Shown piece by piece: positions 1-7,927 of a stretch of 52,041 nt of DNA (positions within the stretch are counted from its first letter, which is position 1; each line of letters opens with the position of its first letter). Made by a program: the position numbers and the translations under genes. The stretch is from Mesorhizobium huakuii. GTDB lineage: Bacteria; Pseudomonadota; Alphaproteobacteria; Rhizobiales; Rhizobiaceae. Under the pieces are notes generated by a model that saw only the letters and a program-made list of their open reading frames with translations, did no database searches and was not told the DNA's origin. The stretch covers positions 1 through 52,041 of the forward strand of contig NZ_BSNY01000002.1 of assembly GCF_030160235.1 (NCBI RefSeq), in the 5' to 3' direction.

Positions 1-631
<631 letters not shown>

Positions 632-674
632 TCAATAGGCAGCTTCATTGACTGGATTGCGGTTGGAGCCTCGG

Positions 675-989
675 TCAGGCGGCCTTCTTGACCGCCGCGG
701 TCTGCTCGATCACGCCCATCACGTCGCTTTCCTTCATGATCAGCAGGTCCTCGCCGTTGAGTTTGATCTCGGTGCCGGACCATTTGCCGAACAGAATGCG
801 GTCGCCGGCCTTGACATCGAGCGGCGTGAGCTTGCCGCTCTCGTCGCGCGCACCCGGGCCGACGGCGATGACTTCGCCCTCCTGCGGCTTCTCCTTGGCA
901 GTGTCGGGGATGATGATACCGCCGGCCGTCTTCTCTTCGGCCTCGATGCGGCGAACCAGGATACGATCGTGCAATGGACGGAACGTCAT
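675..989 (-). CDS. groES: 10 kDa co-chaperonin GroES
   Basis: Heptameric lid of the GroEL folding chamber. The 104-residue protein starts [14 protein letters not shown], the canonical GroES opening, followed by the mobile-loop segment [18 protein letters not shown] (about 19-36), GEVIAVGPG and the C-terminal VMGVIEQ. An ATG further upstream in the same frame would add about 46 residues with no GroES likeness; the start at 989 has an AAGGAGAACGAC ribosome site and gives the normal family length. It is the first gene of groESL, with a 157-bp leader that runs back to the CIRCE operator. Confidence 0.97.
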   Translation of the reverse strand: MTFRPLHDRILVRRIEAEEKTAGGIIIPDTAKEKPQEGEVIAVGPGARDESGKLTPLDVKAGDRILFGKWSGTEIKLNGEDLLIMKESDVMGVIEQTAAVKKAA

Positions 990-1329
990 GTCGTTCTCCT
1001 TCAGGACAAACAGATTTTTGAGGTTCCTCCACACCGGACCGGCAATATCGGGCCGGTGTAGGGCGTCGCGACCCCTTCTCAGGCATCGCGCGCATATCGA
1101 GCTAGTTTTGGAATTTTCGAGTTTCAAGGGCTCGCCGGAAAAATTTTGGCACTCGGCGTGTGAGAGTGCTAGCGGTATGAATTCATGCAGCTATTTTCGC
1201 CAGGGCGCATGATTTTTAGGTCTTGAAATTCGATTCGAGTTCCACGAAATTTTTTGGCGCTGGGGTCCCGTAGCGGGCCTCCTGCGCCACAACGATGCCA
1301 AGGAGATTGTTAGGAAGCGGAGACTGTCG
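990..1329. other. intergenic control region of groESL and the divergent hypothetical gene
   Basis: This 340-bp gap separates groES (minus) from the plus-strand hypothetical gene at 1330. It holds the CIRCE operator at 1146-1172. On the minus strand just downstream of CIRCE lies CTTGAAA (complement of 1122-1128), which resembles the -35 box of alphaproteobacterial heat-shock sigma factor promoters, but no convincing -10 element could be paired with it. No further gene is apparent in the gap. Confidence 0.6.
1146..1172 (-). promoter_or_regulatory. CIRCE operator (HrcA binding site)
   Basis: The sequence reads TTGGCACTC, nine bases, then GAGTGCTAG. The family consensus is TTAGCACTC-N9-GAGTGCTAA, so both half sites match in eight of nine positions and the spacer length is exact. 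It lies about 157 bp upstream of the groES start. In alphaproteobacteria HrcA represses groESL through this element. The hrcA gene itself is not in the window. Confidence 0.93.
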
Positions 1330-1677
1330 ATGGAACGAACTTTCCCAAAAAACATCCCCTCGATCGCCCCTGAAACCTCTGATCCTTCGCTTGACCGCCT
1401 GCTGTTTCCGGCGCGGCACTTTAGTCACCCCGATGAGGTGGTGGGCGACCGCACGCTCGACCCTCAGGAAAAGCGCGCCATTCTTGCCTCATGGGCTTCT
1501 GATGCTTGCGCCGTCGTCTCCATGCCTGCGCTGCGAAAGCCACCGGGTGCTGCGAGCCCGGTGACGTTTGACGCCGTCATGGACGCACTTCGCCGACTGG
1601 ACGATAGTCGCGCCGAGGTAGGCTGTGACCTCGAGGAATGGCGGGCCAGAGAACGCCCGCAAGGACTTGATGCCTGA
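1330..1677 (+). CDS. conserved hypothetical protein, 115 residues
   Basis: I recognise this as the type of short conserved hypothetical common in rhizobial genomes but know no function. The central part reads LLFPARHFSHPDEVVGD then RTLDPQEKRAILASWASDACAV (about residues 25-63); the second half is polar and charged, ending DDSRAEVGCDLEEWRARERP. There is no signal peptide or membrane segment. The start ATG at 1330 follows GCGGAG at a good distance. It lies 22 bp before usg on the same strand and may be cotranscribed with it. Confidence 0.72.
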   Translation: MERTFPKNIPSIAPETSDPSLDRLLFPARHFSHPDEVVGDRTLDPQEKRAILASWASDACAVVSMPALRKPPGAASPVTFDAVMDALRRLDDSRAEVGCDLEEWRARERPQGLDA

Positions 1678-1699
1678 ACGCGCGCGATAGGAGAGACGC

Positions 1700-1969
1700 A
1701 TGGTCAGCAGGGAATTCCGACTGCAGATGGAGGGCTACGGTCTCACAACTGCGGAGATCCACTATCATCTCCCCGATCATCCAAGCCTTTTGCAGCTTTA
1801 CGTTTGGCAGGAATACGATCTCGCACCGGAATTCCCCACTCTGAAAGGGTTTCTGGATTACTGGGAGCGCGAACTCGAAGGCGCGCTGCATTCCGTACGC
1901 GTCGCCCATCACCGCCTGATCCGGCCTTCCGAATGGCAGGCCGTCGGCGGCATCTTCACAGTTCAATAG
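1700..1969 (+). CDS. usg: Usg family protein
   Basis: An 89-residue protein of the alphaproteobacterial Usg family, first noticed beside tryptophan-biosynthesis genes; its biochemical role is not established. The sequence carries the family pattern GYGLTTAEIHYHLPDHPSLLQ (here residues about 12-32), WQEYDLAPEFP, FLDYWERELEGALHSVR and the C-terminal EWQAVGGIFTVQ. The family's normal length is about 90 residues, so the gene is complete. Ribosome site AGGAGAGACGC precedes the ATG. Here it sits in a stress-gene neighbourhood and not next to trp genes. A degraded copy of its 3' end appears at 2735-2807. Confidence 0.88.
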   Translation: MVSREFRLQMEGYGLTTAEIHYHLPDHPSLLQLYVWQEYDLAPEFPTLKGFLDYWERELEGALHSVRVAHHRLIRPSEWQAVGGIFTVQ

Positions 1970-2291
1970 CCGGACCCAGGCCGGACCCGCCAAGCGGCAA
2001 CAGGACAGGCTCCTTTGTAGTTGCCGGCATCCGATTCATAAAGGTGCCGTTCGTCTCGCCAGCTCCCCTTGAACTGAAAAGACGTGTTTCCAATCTTTTT
2101 CCCACGTGCCGAGTGCGCTTGCCGGATGTCGAACAGGAGCGGAAGGTTCGCATGGAAACGATTTTCTTTGAAGATGCCGGTTCCGTCCTGGTTGTGCCAA
2201 GCTCGCCGGCATGGGTTTGTCGGGAACTGACATCGTCGCCGCACACGGTGAGGCAGGGATCAGTTACCCACGGTTTGAAGGGAGGTCACTA

Positions 2292-2606
2292 ATGGAAGGT
2301 GCAACGTTCAAACAGCCGGTTTTCGTCAGAGACGACGGCTACGGTGTCCAAAAGATCGGCTGTGTCATGGATGCGATAGAGTTTCTCGAAGAATGGCCGG
2401 TTGAAAGGCGCGGCCTCCTCCACGCAGCAGCGTCTGATGCATGCTATTCCGCCTACGATGGTCGGAAGTCTGTCGAGGCGGCGAACAAGGCCTTTACGAC
2501 TTGGGCACGCAGGGTCGGTGTCATCGAGGACGTGCCCGTAGCGCCGCCGTGGATGACAGGGCCGAAGATCGGCAATGCAGACCATCTTATGGAAAGTGAC
2601 GGCTGA
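2292..2606 (+). CDS. DUF982 domain protein
   Basis: A 104-residue protein of the DUF982 family, small proteins abundant in rhizobia and often near heat-shock genes; function unknown. It shows the family pattern of an N-terminal strand segment (FVRDDGYGVQKIGCVMDAIEFL), the EEWPVERRG turn, then an alanine-rich helix with a conserved cysteine (LLHAAASDACYSAYDG) and a final helix EAANKAFTTWARRVG. Start chosen at 2292 because GGAGGT lies just upstream (2281-2286); an in-frame ATG at 2211 would add unrelated residues. A second DUF982 gene is at 4478, on the other side of the two Hsp20 genes. Confidence 0.82.
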   Translation: MEGATFKQPVFVRDDGYGVQKIGCVMDAIEFLEEWPVERRGLLHAAASDACYSAYDGRKSVEAANKAFTTWARRVGVIEDVPVAPPWMTGPKIGNADHLMESDG

Positions 2607-2734
2607 ATTCACTGCGGCGGTAATCTGCCGCCGCAGCATCAGAGTGGCGCGTCACCGGGGGCAACGCCGCGGGAAAGCCAAGCCCCTTACTGTTGCCTGT
2701 TTAGATTTCGGATAACTTCCTTCGGCACAAACAT

Positions 2735-2807
2735 TTGCCAAGCAGATCGCACGAAAGTCTGCCTGAATGGGAAGCCATAGACGGCATCTTCACCATTCAA
2801 TGGCCGG
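2735..2807 (+). pseudogene. relic of a usg 3' end
   Basis: Bases 2764-2807 align with the last coding bases and the downstream flank of usg (1930-1973) at roughly three quarters identity. In the plus frame they encode EWEAIDGIFTIQ, against EWQAVGGIFTVQ in usg; the usg TAG stop is TGG here. Nothing of the usg N-terminus is recognisable upstream. This is best read as a decayed duplicate of usg. The same bases form the 3' end of the minus-strand gene at 2797. Confidence 0.55.
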
Positions 2808-3054
2808 CGCCCGGGTCCCCTTGGGCCGGACCCACCAGGTCGGCTTCGTCGTCGGGGTCGATCAGGTCGATCAGCGCTGCCACCCTTGTTCCCGGCAGCG
2901 GTCGTCCCCGGCTCATCAACGCCTCGTCACCGAAGGCCCAGGCCCATGCCTCTCTCAACTGCTCAAGCGAGGCACCGGACGCTATGATTTCCGCAATCGT
3001 CGCGTTGTCCACGGGTCCGAGGACCGAGACAACGTCTTGGCGTGTCATGGGCAT
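2797..3054 (-). CDS. small conserved hypothetical protein
   Basis: About 85 residues, MPMTRQDVVSVLGPVDNATIAEI at the N-terminus, then SLEQLREAWAWAFGDEALMSRG and a proline/aspartate-rich tail. Short helical proteins of this kind (VLGPVDDATIAEI, EAWAWxxxDEALM) occur widely in rhizobia; no function is known to me. The ATG at 3054 is favoured by a GGAGG six bases upstream on the minus strand; the longer frame starting at 3210 would read back through the leader of the divergent hsp20 gene. It is the only minus-strand gene in this part of the stress region. Confidence 0.65.
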   Translation of the reverse strand: MPMTRQDVVSVLGPVDNATIAEIIASGASLEQLREAWAWAFGDEALMSRGRPLPGTRVAALIDLIDPDDEADLVGPAQGDPGAGH

Positions 3055-3224
3055 CCTTTTCCTCCGTTCGAAATACCTGCGAAGCAGATGGGTATTCGAT
3101 GGAGCGCTTGCCACCAGCCATTTCGAAGGCGGTCGCGAAACTGCCTTGGCGGTCCCTCTTGACGCAGCGGAAGTCAATTCCCAAGTCATTCCTCGTCGGT
3201 CGCCGCACAAGGGGCCGATGTGTC

Positions 3225-3285
3225 AGGGAGCGCCATGCTTCTTGGCGTTCCCTCGTACCTATGTTGCTCCAAGGAGGATGTAGTT
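3225..3285 (+). promoter_or_regulatory. ROSE-type RNA thermometer in the hsp20 leader
   Basis: The leader of the first hsp20 gene ends in TTGCTCCAAGGAGGAT (3264-3279). In this hairpin C3269-G3274, U3268-A3275, C3267-G3276 and U3265-A3278 pair, with an opposed G3266/G3277 that is the hallmark of the ROSE 3' hairpin; the Shine-Dalgarno AGGAGG is thus masked at low temperature. Just upstream an 11-pair hairpin (3225-3235 with 3243-3253, one G-U pair) matches the multi-hairpin architecture of ROSE elements, which control small heat-shock genes in Bradyrhizobium and other rhizobia. Upstream limits of the element are approximate. Confidence 0.8.
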
Positions 3286-3753
3286 ATGAGAACGAACCTG
3301 GACTTTTCCCCCTTCTATCGGTCGAGCATCGGCTTTGACCGCATCTTCAACCTGCTCGAAAACGCCAGCCCGCCACAGAACGCGGACAATTGGCCGCCCT
3401 ATGATATCGCCAAGCTCGGCGAAGACACCTACCGCATTGTCCTCGCGGTCGCCGGTTTCGGGGAAGATGAGCTTACGATCACGCAGGAGCCAAATATGCT
3501 CGTGATCGAGGGCGCCAAGACAGAGAACGACGAGGTCCAGTACCTCCATCATGGCCTGGCGTTGAGGTCGTTCGCGCGCCGCTTCGAACTGGCCGATCAT
3601 GTGACCATTGTCGGGGCAAAGCTCGAAAACGGTCTGCTGACTATCGACCTCAAGAAAGAAATTCCCGAGGAGATGAAGCCGCGCCGCATCGCGATCAATG
3701 TCGAGACCGACAAGAAGGCGGCGTCCAAGCGCATTGAAAGCGCGGCGGCCTGA
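3286..3753 (+). CDS. small heat-shock protein, Hsp20/IbpA type
   Basis: ATP-independent holdase that binds unfolding proteins in the cytosol during heat stress. The 155-residue protein begins MRTNLDFSPFYRSSIGFDRIF, the IbpA-like N-terminus, and carries an alpha-crystallin domain from about 35 to 130 (WPPYDIAKLGEDTYRIVLAVAGF, LVIEGAK, FELADHVTIVGAKLENGLLTIDL). The C-terminal extension has a KPRRIAI motif of the I-x-I type that docks between dimers. The start is fixed by AAGGAGG at 3271-3277, which forms part of the ROSE hairpin. It is followed 75 bp later by a second Hsp20 gene of a different subclass. Confidence 0.93.
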   Translation: MRTNLDFSPFYRSSIGFDRIFNLLENASPPQNADNWPPYDIAKLGEDTYRIVLAVAGFGEDELTITQEPNMLVIEGAKTENDEVQYLHHGLALRSFARRFELADHVTIVGAKLENGLLTIDLKKEIPEEMKPRRIAINVETDKKAASKRIESAAA

Positions 3754-3769
3754 TCTTTGGCAGTCGGCC

Positions 3770-3804
3770 CGCACCCGTCCTGTCGTAGGTGGGGTCCGGG
3801 TGCG
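3770..3804 (+). other. intercistronic hairpin between the two hsp20 genes
   Basis: CGCACCC at 3770-3776 is the exact complement of GGGTGCG at 3798-3804, giving a 7-pair stem with a 21-base loop, 24 bases before the second hsp20 start. It could be an mRNA stability element or part of a second heat-sensing structure. It lacks the TTGCT signature of the upstream ROSE element. Confidence 0.4.
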
Positions 3805-3828
3805 ACCCAACACGGAAAGGAGAAGGAA

Positions 3829-4338
3829 ATGAGCGTACGTGACTTGATTCCCTGGAGCCGTGGCAGCAGCCAGGCACCGAGCCTTTATCGCGGTGACGAC
3901 ATGGATCCGTTCCTGTCGTTGCACCGCAATGTCAACCGGCTATTCGACGAGGTGTTCCGCGGTTTTGACACACCTTCGGCGCTGGGCCGCATGGCCCCTC
4001 TCAACGGCACTTGGCCAAGCGTGGAGTTCTCGGAAACCGATCAGGAAATCCGGGTGACGGCCGAAATCCCTGGCCTCGATGAAAACGACGTCGAGGTCAT
4101 GCTGGATGATGGTGTTCTGACACTTCGCGGCGAGAAGAAGGCGGAGACCGAGAACAAGGACCGCCAGTTCAGCGAACGCTATTATGGGCGTTTTGAGCGG
4201 CGCTTTAGTCTCGGTCGTGAGGTTGAAGACGACAAGGTGGCGGCGACGTTCAAGAACGGTGTGCTCACCGTGACATTGCCCAAGTCCAAAAAGGCGCAGG
4301 CAAACGCCAAGCGCATTGCAATCAACGGCAACAAATGA
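3829..4338 (+). CDS. small heat-shock protein, Hsp20 family (class differing from the upstream gene)
   Basis: A 169-residue holdase chaperone. The N-terminus MSVRDLIPWSR and the segment MDPFLSLHRNVNRLFDEVFRGF are typical of the bacterial Hsp20 class that differs from IbpA. The alpha-crystallin domain (about 57-155) contains PSVEFSETDQEIRVTAEIPGL, GVLTLRGEK, and FSLGREVEDDKVAATFKNGVLTVTLPK; the tail has KRIAING. Ribosome site AAAGGAGAAGGAA stands directly before the ATG. The in-frame extension back to 3757 has no family likeness. It forms an operon with the upstream hsp20, so heat induction of both is likely. Confidence 0.93.
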   Translation: MSVRDLIPWSRGSSQAPSLYRGDDMDPFLSLHRNVNRLFDEVFRGFDTPSALGRMAPLNGTWPSVEFSETDQEIRVTAEIPGLDENDVEVMLDDGVLTLRGEKKAETENKDRQFSERYYGRFERRFSLGREVEDDKVAATFKNGVLTVTLPKSKKAQANAKRIAINGNK

Positions 4339-4350
4339 CGGTCGCGAAGC

Positions 4351-4380
4351 AAGGCCGGGGCTCGATGAAGCCCCGGCCTT
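4351..4380 (+). terminator. strong GC hairpin after the hsp20 operon
   Basis: AAGGCCGGGGCT (4351-4362) and AGCCCCGGCCTT (4369-4380) are perfect complements with a 6-base loop, 13 bases after the stop of the second hsp20. No U-tract follows, so it is either a Rho-assisted terminator or a 3' stabiliser. Confidence 0.75.
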
Positions 4381-4477
4381 CGCAGATAGCGAGGATGGTC
4401 GAATGACGTCCAACAGCCTCAAATGAAAGAGCCGTCATGGGATGCTGAATCAACCTTGCAACCCCAGGAGTTAGCAA

Positions 4478-4777
4478 ATGACCAGTCTGGCTTTCCTTGC
4501 CCCCGTGCAGGTTAAGACCAGTGACGTGAGACACGACATCGGATCGGTGCGGGAGGCGCTCGTATACTTGAATCAATGGCCGAAGGCCCGTCGGGGGCCG
4601 GTATACAACTGCGCGGTGAGGAGCTGCAACGCCGCAATCGCCGGGCAGATGACAACCGAACAGGCGCGACAGGCATTTGTCAGCTTTGCCAGGATAGCCG
4701 GGGTGCTGGCCAGATCCGATTTTTCGCCACTGGCCGGGGCTGATCAAAAGCCGTCCGTTTCTGGGCGCAGTCTCTGA
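4478..4777 (+). CDS. DUF982 domain protein
   Basis: A 99-residue member of the same DUF982 family as the gene at 2292, though the two have diverged widely. The family pattern is visible: a short N-terminal strand region, VREALVYLNQWPKARRGPVYN, the cysteine-containing helix CAVRSCNAAIAG and the helix EQARQAFVSFARIAGVL. Ribosome site CAGGAGTTAGCAA supports the start. It lies beyond the hairpin at 4351-4380 and probably has its own promoter in the 97-bp gap. Function unknown. Confidence 0.78.
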   Translation: MTSLAFLAPVQVKTSDVRHDIGSVREALVYLNQWPKARRGPVYNCAVRSCNAAIAGQMTTEQARQAFVSFARIAGVLARSDFSPLAGADQKPSVSGRSL

Positions 4778-4878
4778 CCTTCAGTTCAGGACTTTTCTAG
4801 GGCGCTTATAGGCCAGCGAAATTGGACTGGACGAGGTCGATAGCGGAACCACACGGAACGATACGGGAAGATTTCTGA

Positions 4879-4913
4879 TTTTGGCCCACGAAAAAGTCAA
4901 TGAAATCAATGAT
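4879..4913 (+). repeat. 35-bp direct repeat, left copy
   Basis: TTTTGGCCCACGAAAAAGTC begins this copy, which matches 5582-5616 at about 31 of 35 positions in the same orientation. The pair brackets the glyoxalase gene. Right after this copy, at 4921-4939, CACCCCTCCGGGCCCACCA looks like the 3' end of a tRNA (acceptor strand, discriminator A, CCA), but no cloverleaf precedes it. The remaining intergenic bases 4778-4991 contain nothing else I recognise. Confidence 0.6.
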
Positions 4914-4991
4914 TTTGAGACACCCCTCCGGGCCCACCATCTGTGCTAGGCGCATGACCATCAGGCACCCCAGTTGGCCATGGCTGCTTCC

Positions 4992-5375
4992 TTATGGGGC
5001 TTCGTAGAGTTCCAGCGGCAATCCATCCGGGTCGCTGAAAAAGGTAAACCGTTGGTCTGTATATGGGTCGATCCGGATTGGCTCCACCGCAACGCCGGCG
5101 GCTTCCAGGCGCATAATTACGGGATCAAGGTTCGTCACGGCAAACGCCAGATGCCTCAGGCCTGCCGCCTCTGGATAGGACGGCCGCATCGCTGGTGCAG
5201 GGAAGGAGAACAATTCCAGCTGGACGGACCCGATCCGCAGATCGGCCTTCCACGACTGCCGTTCCTCCCGATAGATCTCCCTTATCAAATCGAGGCCGAG
5301 GAGTTCGACGTAGAACCGTCGCGACCGGTCGTAATCCGTGCAGATGAGCGCGACGTGGTGAATGGCATTCAGCAT
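4992..5375 (-). CDS. VOC-family protein, glyoxalase I-like (YaeR type)
   Basis: A single-domain vicinal-oxygen-chelate protein of 127 residues, probably a metal-dependent lyase or related enzyme acting on a small thiol- or oxo-compound. The sequence has MLNAIHHVALICTDYDRSRRFYVELLGL at the N-terminus (first metal His in the HHVAL motif), GSVQLELFSFP (Glu), GLRHLAFAV (His) and the C-terminal FFSDPDGLPLELYE (Glu), which together give the usual four metal ligands. The length and the DYDRSRRFY pattern fit the YaeR/GloA2 subgroup. The start at 5375 was preferred over an in-frame start at 5420 because it gives the family N-terminus; neither has a strong ribosome site. It stands alone between two direct repeats. 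Confidence 0.85.
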   Translation of the reverse strand: MLNAIHHVALICTDYDRSRRFYVELLGLDLIREIYREERQSWKADLRIGSVQLELFSFPAPAMRPSYPEAAGLRHLAFAVTNLDPVIMRLEAAGVAVEPIRIDPYTDQRFTFFSDPDGLPLELYEAP

Positions 5376-5581
5376 GCCAGGAACTCTAGCCAAGTCGGGA
5401 TTTGAGGCCAAGGCCACCATCGAGTAGACGGCATCTTGTTGATGTCGCCGCTCGCGAGGGTCGCCTCGTCCTTGCTGGTCTCATCTGCACTCGATCGGCG
5501 GCATGATCTTCACGTCGCCAGCCACCCTCCTGGAGGGGCGTTGACATTGCTGGATTGGCGCGGAAGGCGGAAAGGCTTCAG

Positions 5582-5616
5582 TTTTGGCTCGCGAAAAAGC
5601 CAATGAAATCAAAGAT
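5582..5616 (+). repeat. 35-bp direct repeat, right copy
   Basis: Same orientation as the copy at 4879-4913, starting TTTTGGCTCGCGAAAAAGCC, with about four substitutions. The surrounding gap 5376-5658 otherwise shows only a short palindrome CCCTCCTGGAGGG near 5526-5539 and no gene. Confidence 0.6.
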
Positions 5617-5658
5617 CCTATCTCCAGGACGAATTGACAGCCTCCTGAAGGCTCAGGG

Positions 5659-6420
5659 CTAGATCACCGTTTCTCCTCCATCGACAACCAGGATCTGACC
5701 CGTCATGTAGGAGGACCGGTCAGACACCAGGAACAGCACTGCCTCCGCGATCTCCTCGACGATTGCCCAACGGCCAAGCGGCACCTTTTCGCGGATGTAG
5801 GCTTCGATGGCTTCCCTGCCTCCCATCTGGGCGATGAAAGGGGCATTGAAGGGCGTGTCCACCCAACCCGGGCAAAGCGCGTTGACGCGAATGCCGAAGC
5901 GACCATAGTCGCCGGCCATCTGCCTGGTCATCGCGATCACCGCGTGCTTGGTCGTCGTATAGGCGATCATCTCGCGGTCGTAGAGCACGCCGGAACTCGA
6001 CGACGTGTTGAGGATCACGCCGCGGCCTGCCTTCTTCATGAATGGCATGACGATGCGGGCACCGAGGAAGTGAGCCCGCACATTGAGCGCCCAGGAGGTG
6101 TCGAAGCCTTTCACGCTCACACCGAGCACGTCGCCTTCGACCTGTACGCCGGCATGATTGTGCAGGATGTCGATCCTGCCCTGAGTGTGGATGAAATCGT
6201 GAAAACCGGCTTCAAGCGCCTGATCGTCGGTCAGGTCGAACACAAGCGCCTTTGCCCGGCCACCGGCGGCAAGAATCTGTTCGACGGTCGCGTTGGCGCC
6301 GTCGGCGCTGCGATCCGCCACGCCGACCACCGCACCCTCGCGCGCGATGATCAGCGCCGCCGCCCTGCCGATGCCCGATCCCGCCCCGGTTACGATCGCG
6401 GTCCTGTCCTTCAGGATCAT
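5659..6420 (-). CDS. short-chain dehydrogenase/reductase (SDR)
   Basis: A 253-residue classical SDR, an NAD(P)-dependent oxidoreductase of an alcohol or ketone in the cytosol. The cofactor motif TGAGSGIG is at 11-18; D36 (VADRS) at the end of the second strand suggests NAD preference. The catalytic residues are Ser around 140, Tyr154 and Lys158 (YTTTK). The NNAG motif is NHAG (88-91), an unusual substitution. The C-terminus GQILVVDGGETVI is standard. It is transcribed away from the class III PLP-enzyme gene across a 102-bp divergent promoter region and may belong to the same catabolic unit. The substrate is unknown; a 2,3-diol or aldehyde from that pathway is conceivable. Confidence 0.88.
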   Translation of the reverse strand: MILKDRTAIVTGAGSGIGRAAALIIAREGAVVGVADRSADGANATVEQILAAGGRAKALVFDLTDDQALEAGFHDFIHTQGRIDILHNHAGVQVEGDVLGVSVKGFDTSWALNVRAHFLGARIVMPFMKKAGRGVILNTSSSSGVLYDREMIAYTTTKHAVIAMTRQMAGDYGRFGIRVNALCPGWVDTPFNAPFIAQMGGREAIEAYIREKVPLGRWAIVEEIAEAVLFLVSDRSSYMTGQILVVDGGETVI

Positions 6421-6522
6421 CCCTCTTCACCCTTTCTCGCCGGCTTGTAATCCTGCATCATCGGGCGGGCGAACCTCGCCCGCTCCGGTGCGCGCCGATC
6501 AACCTTTGAGGAAAAGACAGGC

Positions 6523-7806
6523 ATGTACGACTTCGGCCCCTTCGAGTTCGAGTCGAAGCAGGATTTTTTCGACAAGGCAATGCGTTTCTGGAATCCCGAC
6601 AAGACCAGGTTCTGGCAGAAGGCCGGGATCGATCTGGTGATTGGCAGGCGGGAGGGTTATTTCCTCTACGACATGTCGGGGCGCCGCCTGATCGACCTGC
6701 ACCTCAATGGCGGTACCTACAATCTCGGTCACCGCAACCCGGAGCTGGTCGAGACGCTGAAGAGCGCGCTCGACTATTTCGACATCGGCAACCACTGGTT
6801 CCCTTCCGTGGCGCGAACGGCGCTGGCCGAATCCCTCGTCAATGTCTCGCCGGGAATGAAATACGCGATCTTCGCACCAGGCGGCGCGGAGGCGGTGGAC
6901 ATCGCCATCAAGAGCGCCCGCTATGCCACCAAGCGGCGCAAGATCGTGTCGATCATCAAGGGCTATCACGGGCATTCGGGGCTCGCGGTGGCGACCGGCG
7001 ACGATCGCTTCACCAAGATCTTTCTCTCCGACCAGCCGGAGACGTTCATCCAGGTTCCCTTCAACGATATCGACGCCATGGAACGGGTGCTCGAAGGCGA
7101 GGACGTCGCGGCGCTGATCATGGAGACAATCCCCGCCACTTACGGCTTCCCGATGCCGAAGGATGGTTATCTCGGCGCCTGCAAGGCGCTGTGCGAAAAG
7201 CATGGCGCGATGTACATCGCCGACGAAGTCCAGACCGGCCTGATGCGCACCGGCAGCATGTGGGGCTGGCAGGCCTACGGTATCCAGCCGGACATCATGG
7301 TGACGGCAAAGGGCCTGTCCGGCGGCCTCTATCCGATCAGCGCGGCGCTGGTGAACGACAGGGCCGGCGGCTGGCTCAACGAGGATGGGGCAGCCCACAT
7401 TTCGACCACCGGCGGGGCCGAACTCGGCTGTGTCGTCGCCCATAAGGTCATCGAGATGCTGCAGCGGCCCGAACTGGTGGCCAATGTCGGCACCGTGACC
7501 GAGTTCATGGCGCAGGCCATGCGCGAGATGCTGGTTCGTCACGGCGATATCTTCACCGGGGTACGCCAGAAAGGCGTGATCCTCGGGCTGGAATTCGGCA
7601 ATCACCCGGAAGGCGCCGTCTTCGTGTCGCGTGCGCTCTACGAGCAGGGCGTCTGGGCGATCTTCTCGTCGCTCGACAAGCGGGTGCTGCAGTGGAAGCC
7701 CGGTGTTCTTCTGGATCACGAAACCTGCCGGGACATCATGGATCGCTTCGACGCGGCAATGCCGCGCGCCCGGGCGTTGCTGCATCAGGCAGGCAAGGCG
7801 AGTTGA
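6523..7806 (+). CDS. class III PLP-dependent aminotransferase / phospholyase-like enzyme
   Basis: A 427-residue fold-type I class III enzyme. The PLP aldimine lysine is K263 in MVTAKGLSGGLYP, with the pyridine-nitrogen Asp234 in YIADEVQTGL; the phosphate-binding APGGAEAVDIAIK is at 118-130. Class III enzymes include omega-aminotransferases and also the amino-alcohol phosphate phospho-lyases (AGXT2L1/AGXT2L2 type). The gene directly downstream is an APH-fold kinase, the usual partner of such phospho-lyases, so elimination of phosphate and ammonia from a phosphorylated amino alcohol is a plausible reaction. A plain transaminase is the alternative. Ribosome site TTTGAGGAAAAGACAGGC precedes the ATG. 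Confidence 0.85.
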   Translation: MYDFGPFEFESKQDFFDKAMRFWNPDKTRFWQKAGIDLVIGRREGYFLYDMSGRRLIDLHLNGGTYNLGHRNPELVETLKSALDYFDIGNHWFPSVARTALAESLVNVSPGMKYAIFAPGGAEAVDIAIKSARYATKRRKIVSIIKGYHGHSGLAVATGDDRFTKIFLSDQPETFIQVPFNDIDAMERVLEGEDVAALIMETIPATYGFPMPKDGYLGACKALCEKHGAMYIADEVQTGLMRTGSMWGWQAYGIQPDIMVTAKGLSGGLYPISAALVNDRAGGWLNEDGAAHISTTGGAELGCVVAHKVIEMLQRPELVANVGTVTEFMAQAMREMLVRHGDIFTGVRQKGVILGLEFGNHPEGAVFVSRALYEQGVWAIFSSLDKRVLQWKPGVLLDHETCRDIMDRFDAAMPRARALLHQAGKAS

Positions 7807-7807
7807 C

Positions 7808-7927
7808 ATGGTCCAACCCTCGTTGAAATTGTCGGGCGTCCAGCGCGAACAGGCGGCTGGGCCGGCCGGGATCGCGCGGATTCCGGCAGGAGACAGGTGT
7901 GCTGGGACAGGGCAGGACGGACAGTGA
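7808..7927 (+). CDS. possible 39-codon bridging ORF
   Basis: An ORF of 39 codons (MVQPSLKLSGVQREQAAG...) starts one base after the stop of the PLP-enzyme gene and ends with TGATG, its stop overlapping the start of the kinase by one base. It has no recognisable domain. The exact fit into the gap suggests either a coupling peptide that carries ribosomes to the kinase start, or simple chance in GC-rich DNA. Confidence 0.28.
   Translation: MVQPSLKLSGVQREQAAGPAGIARIPAGDRCAGTGQDGQ

Noticed and set aside
4921-4939. Possible tRNA gene ending in CCGGGCCCACCA
   Set aside because: No D-arm, anticodon arm or T-arm can be folded from the bases upstream, so at most a 3'-end fragment is present.
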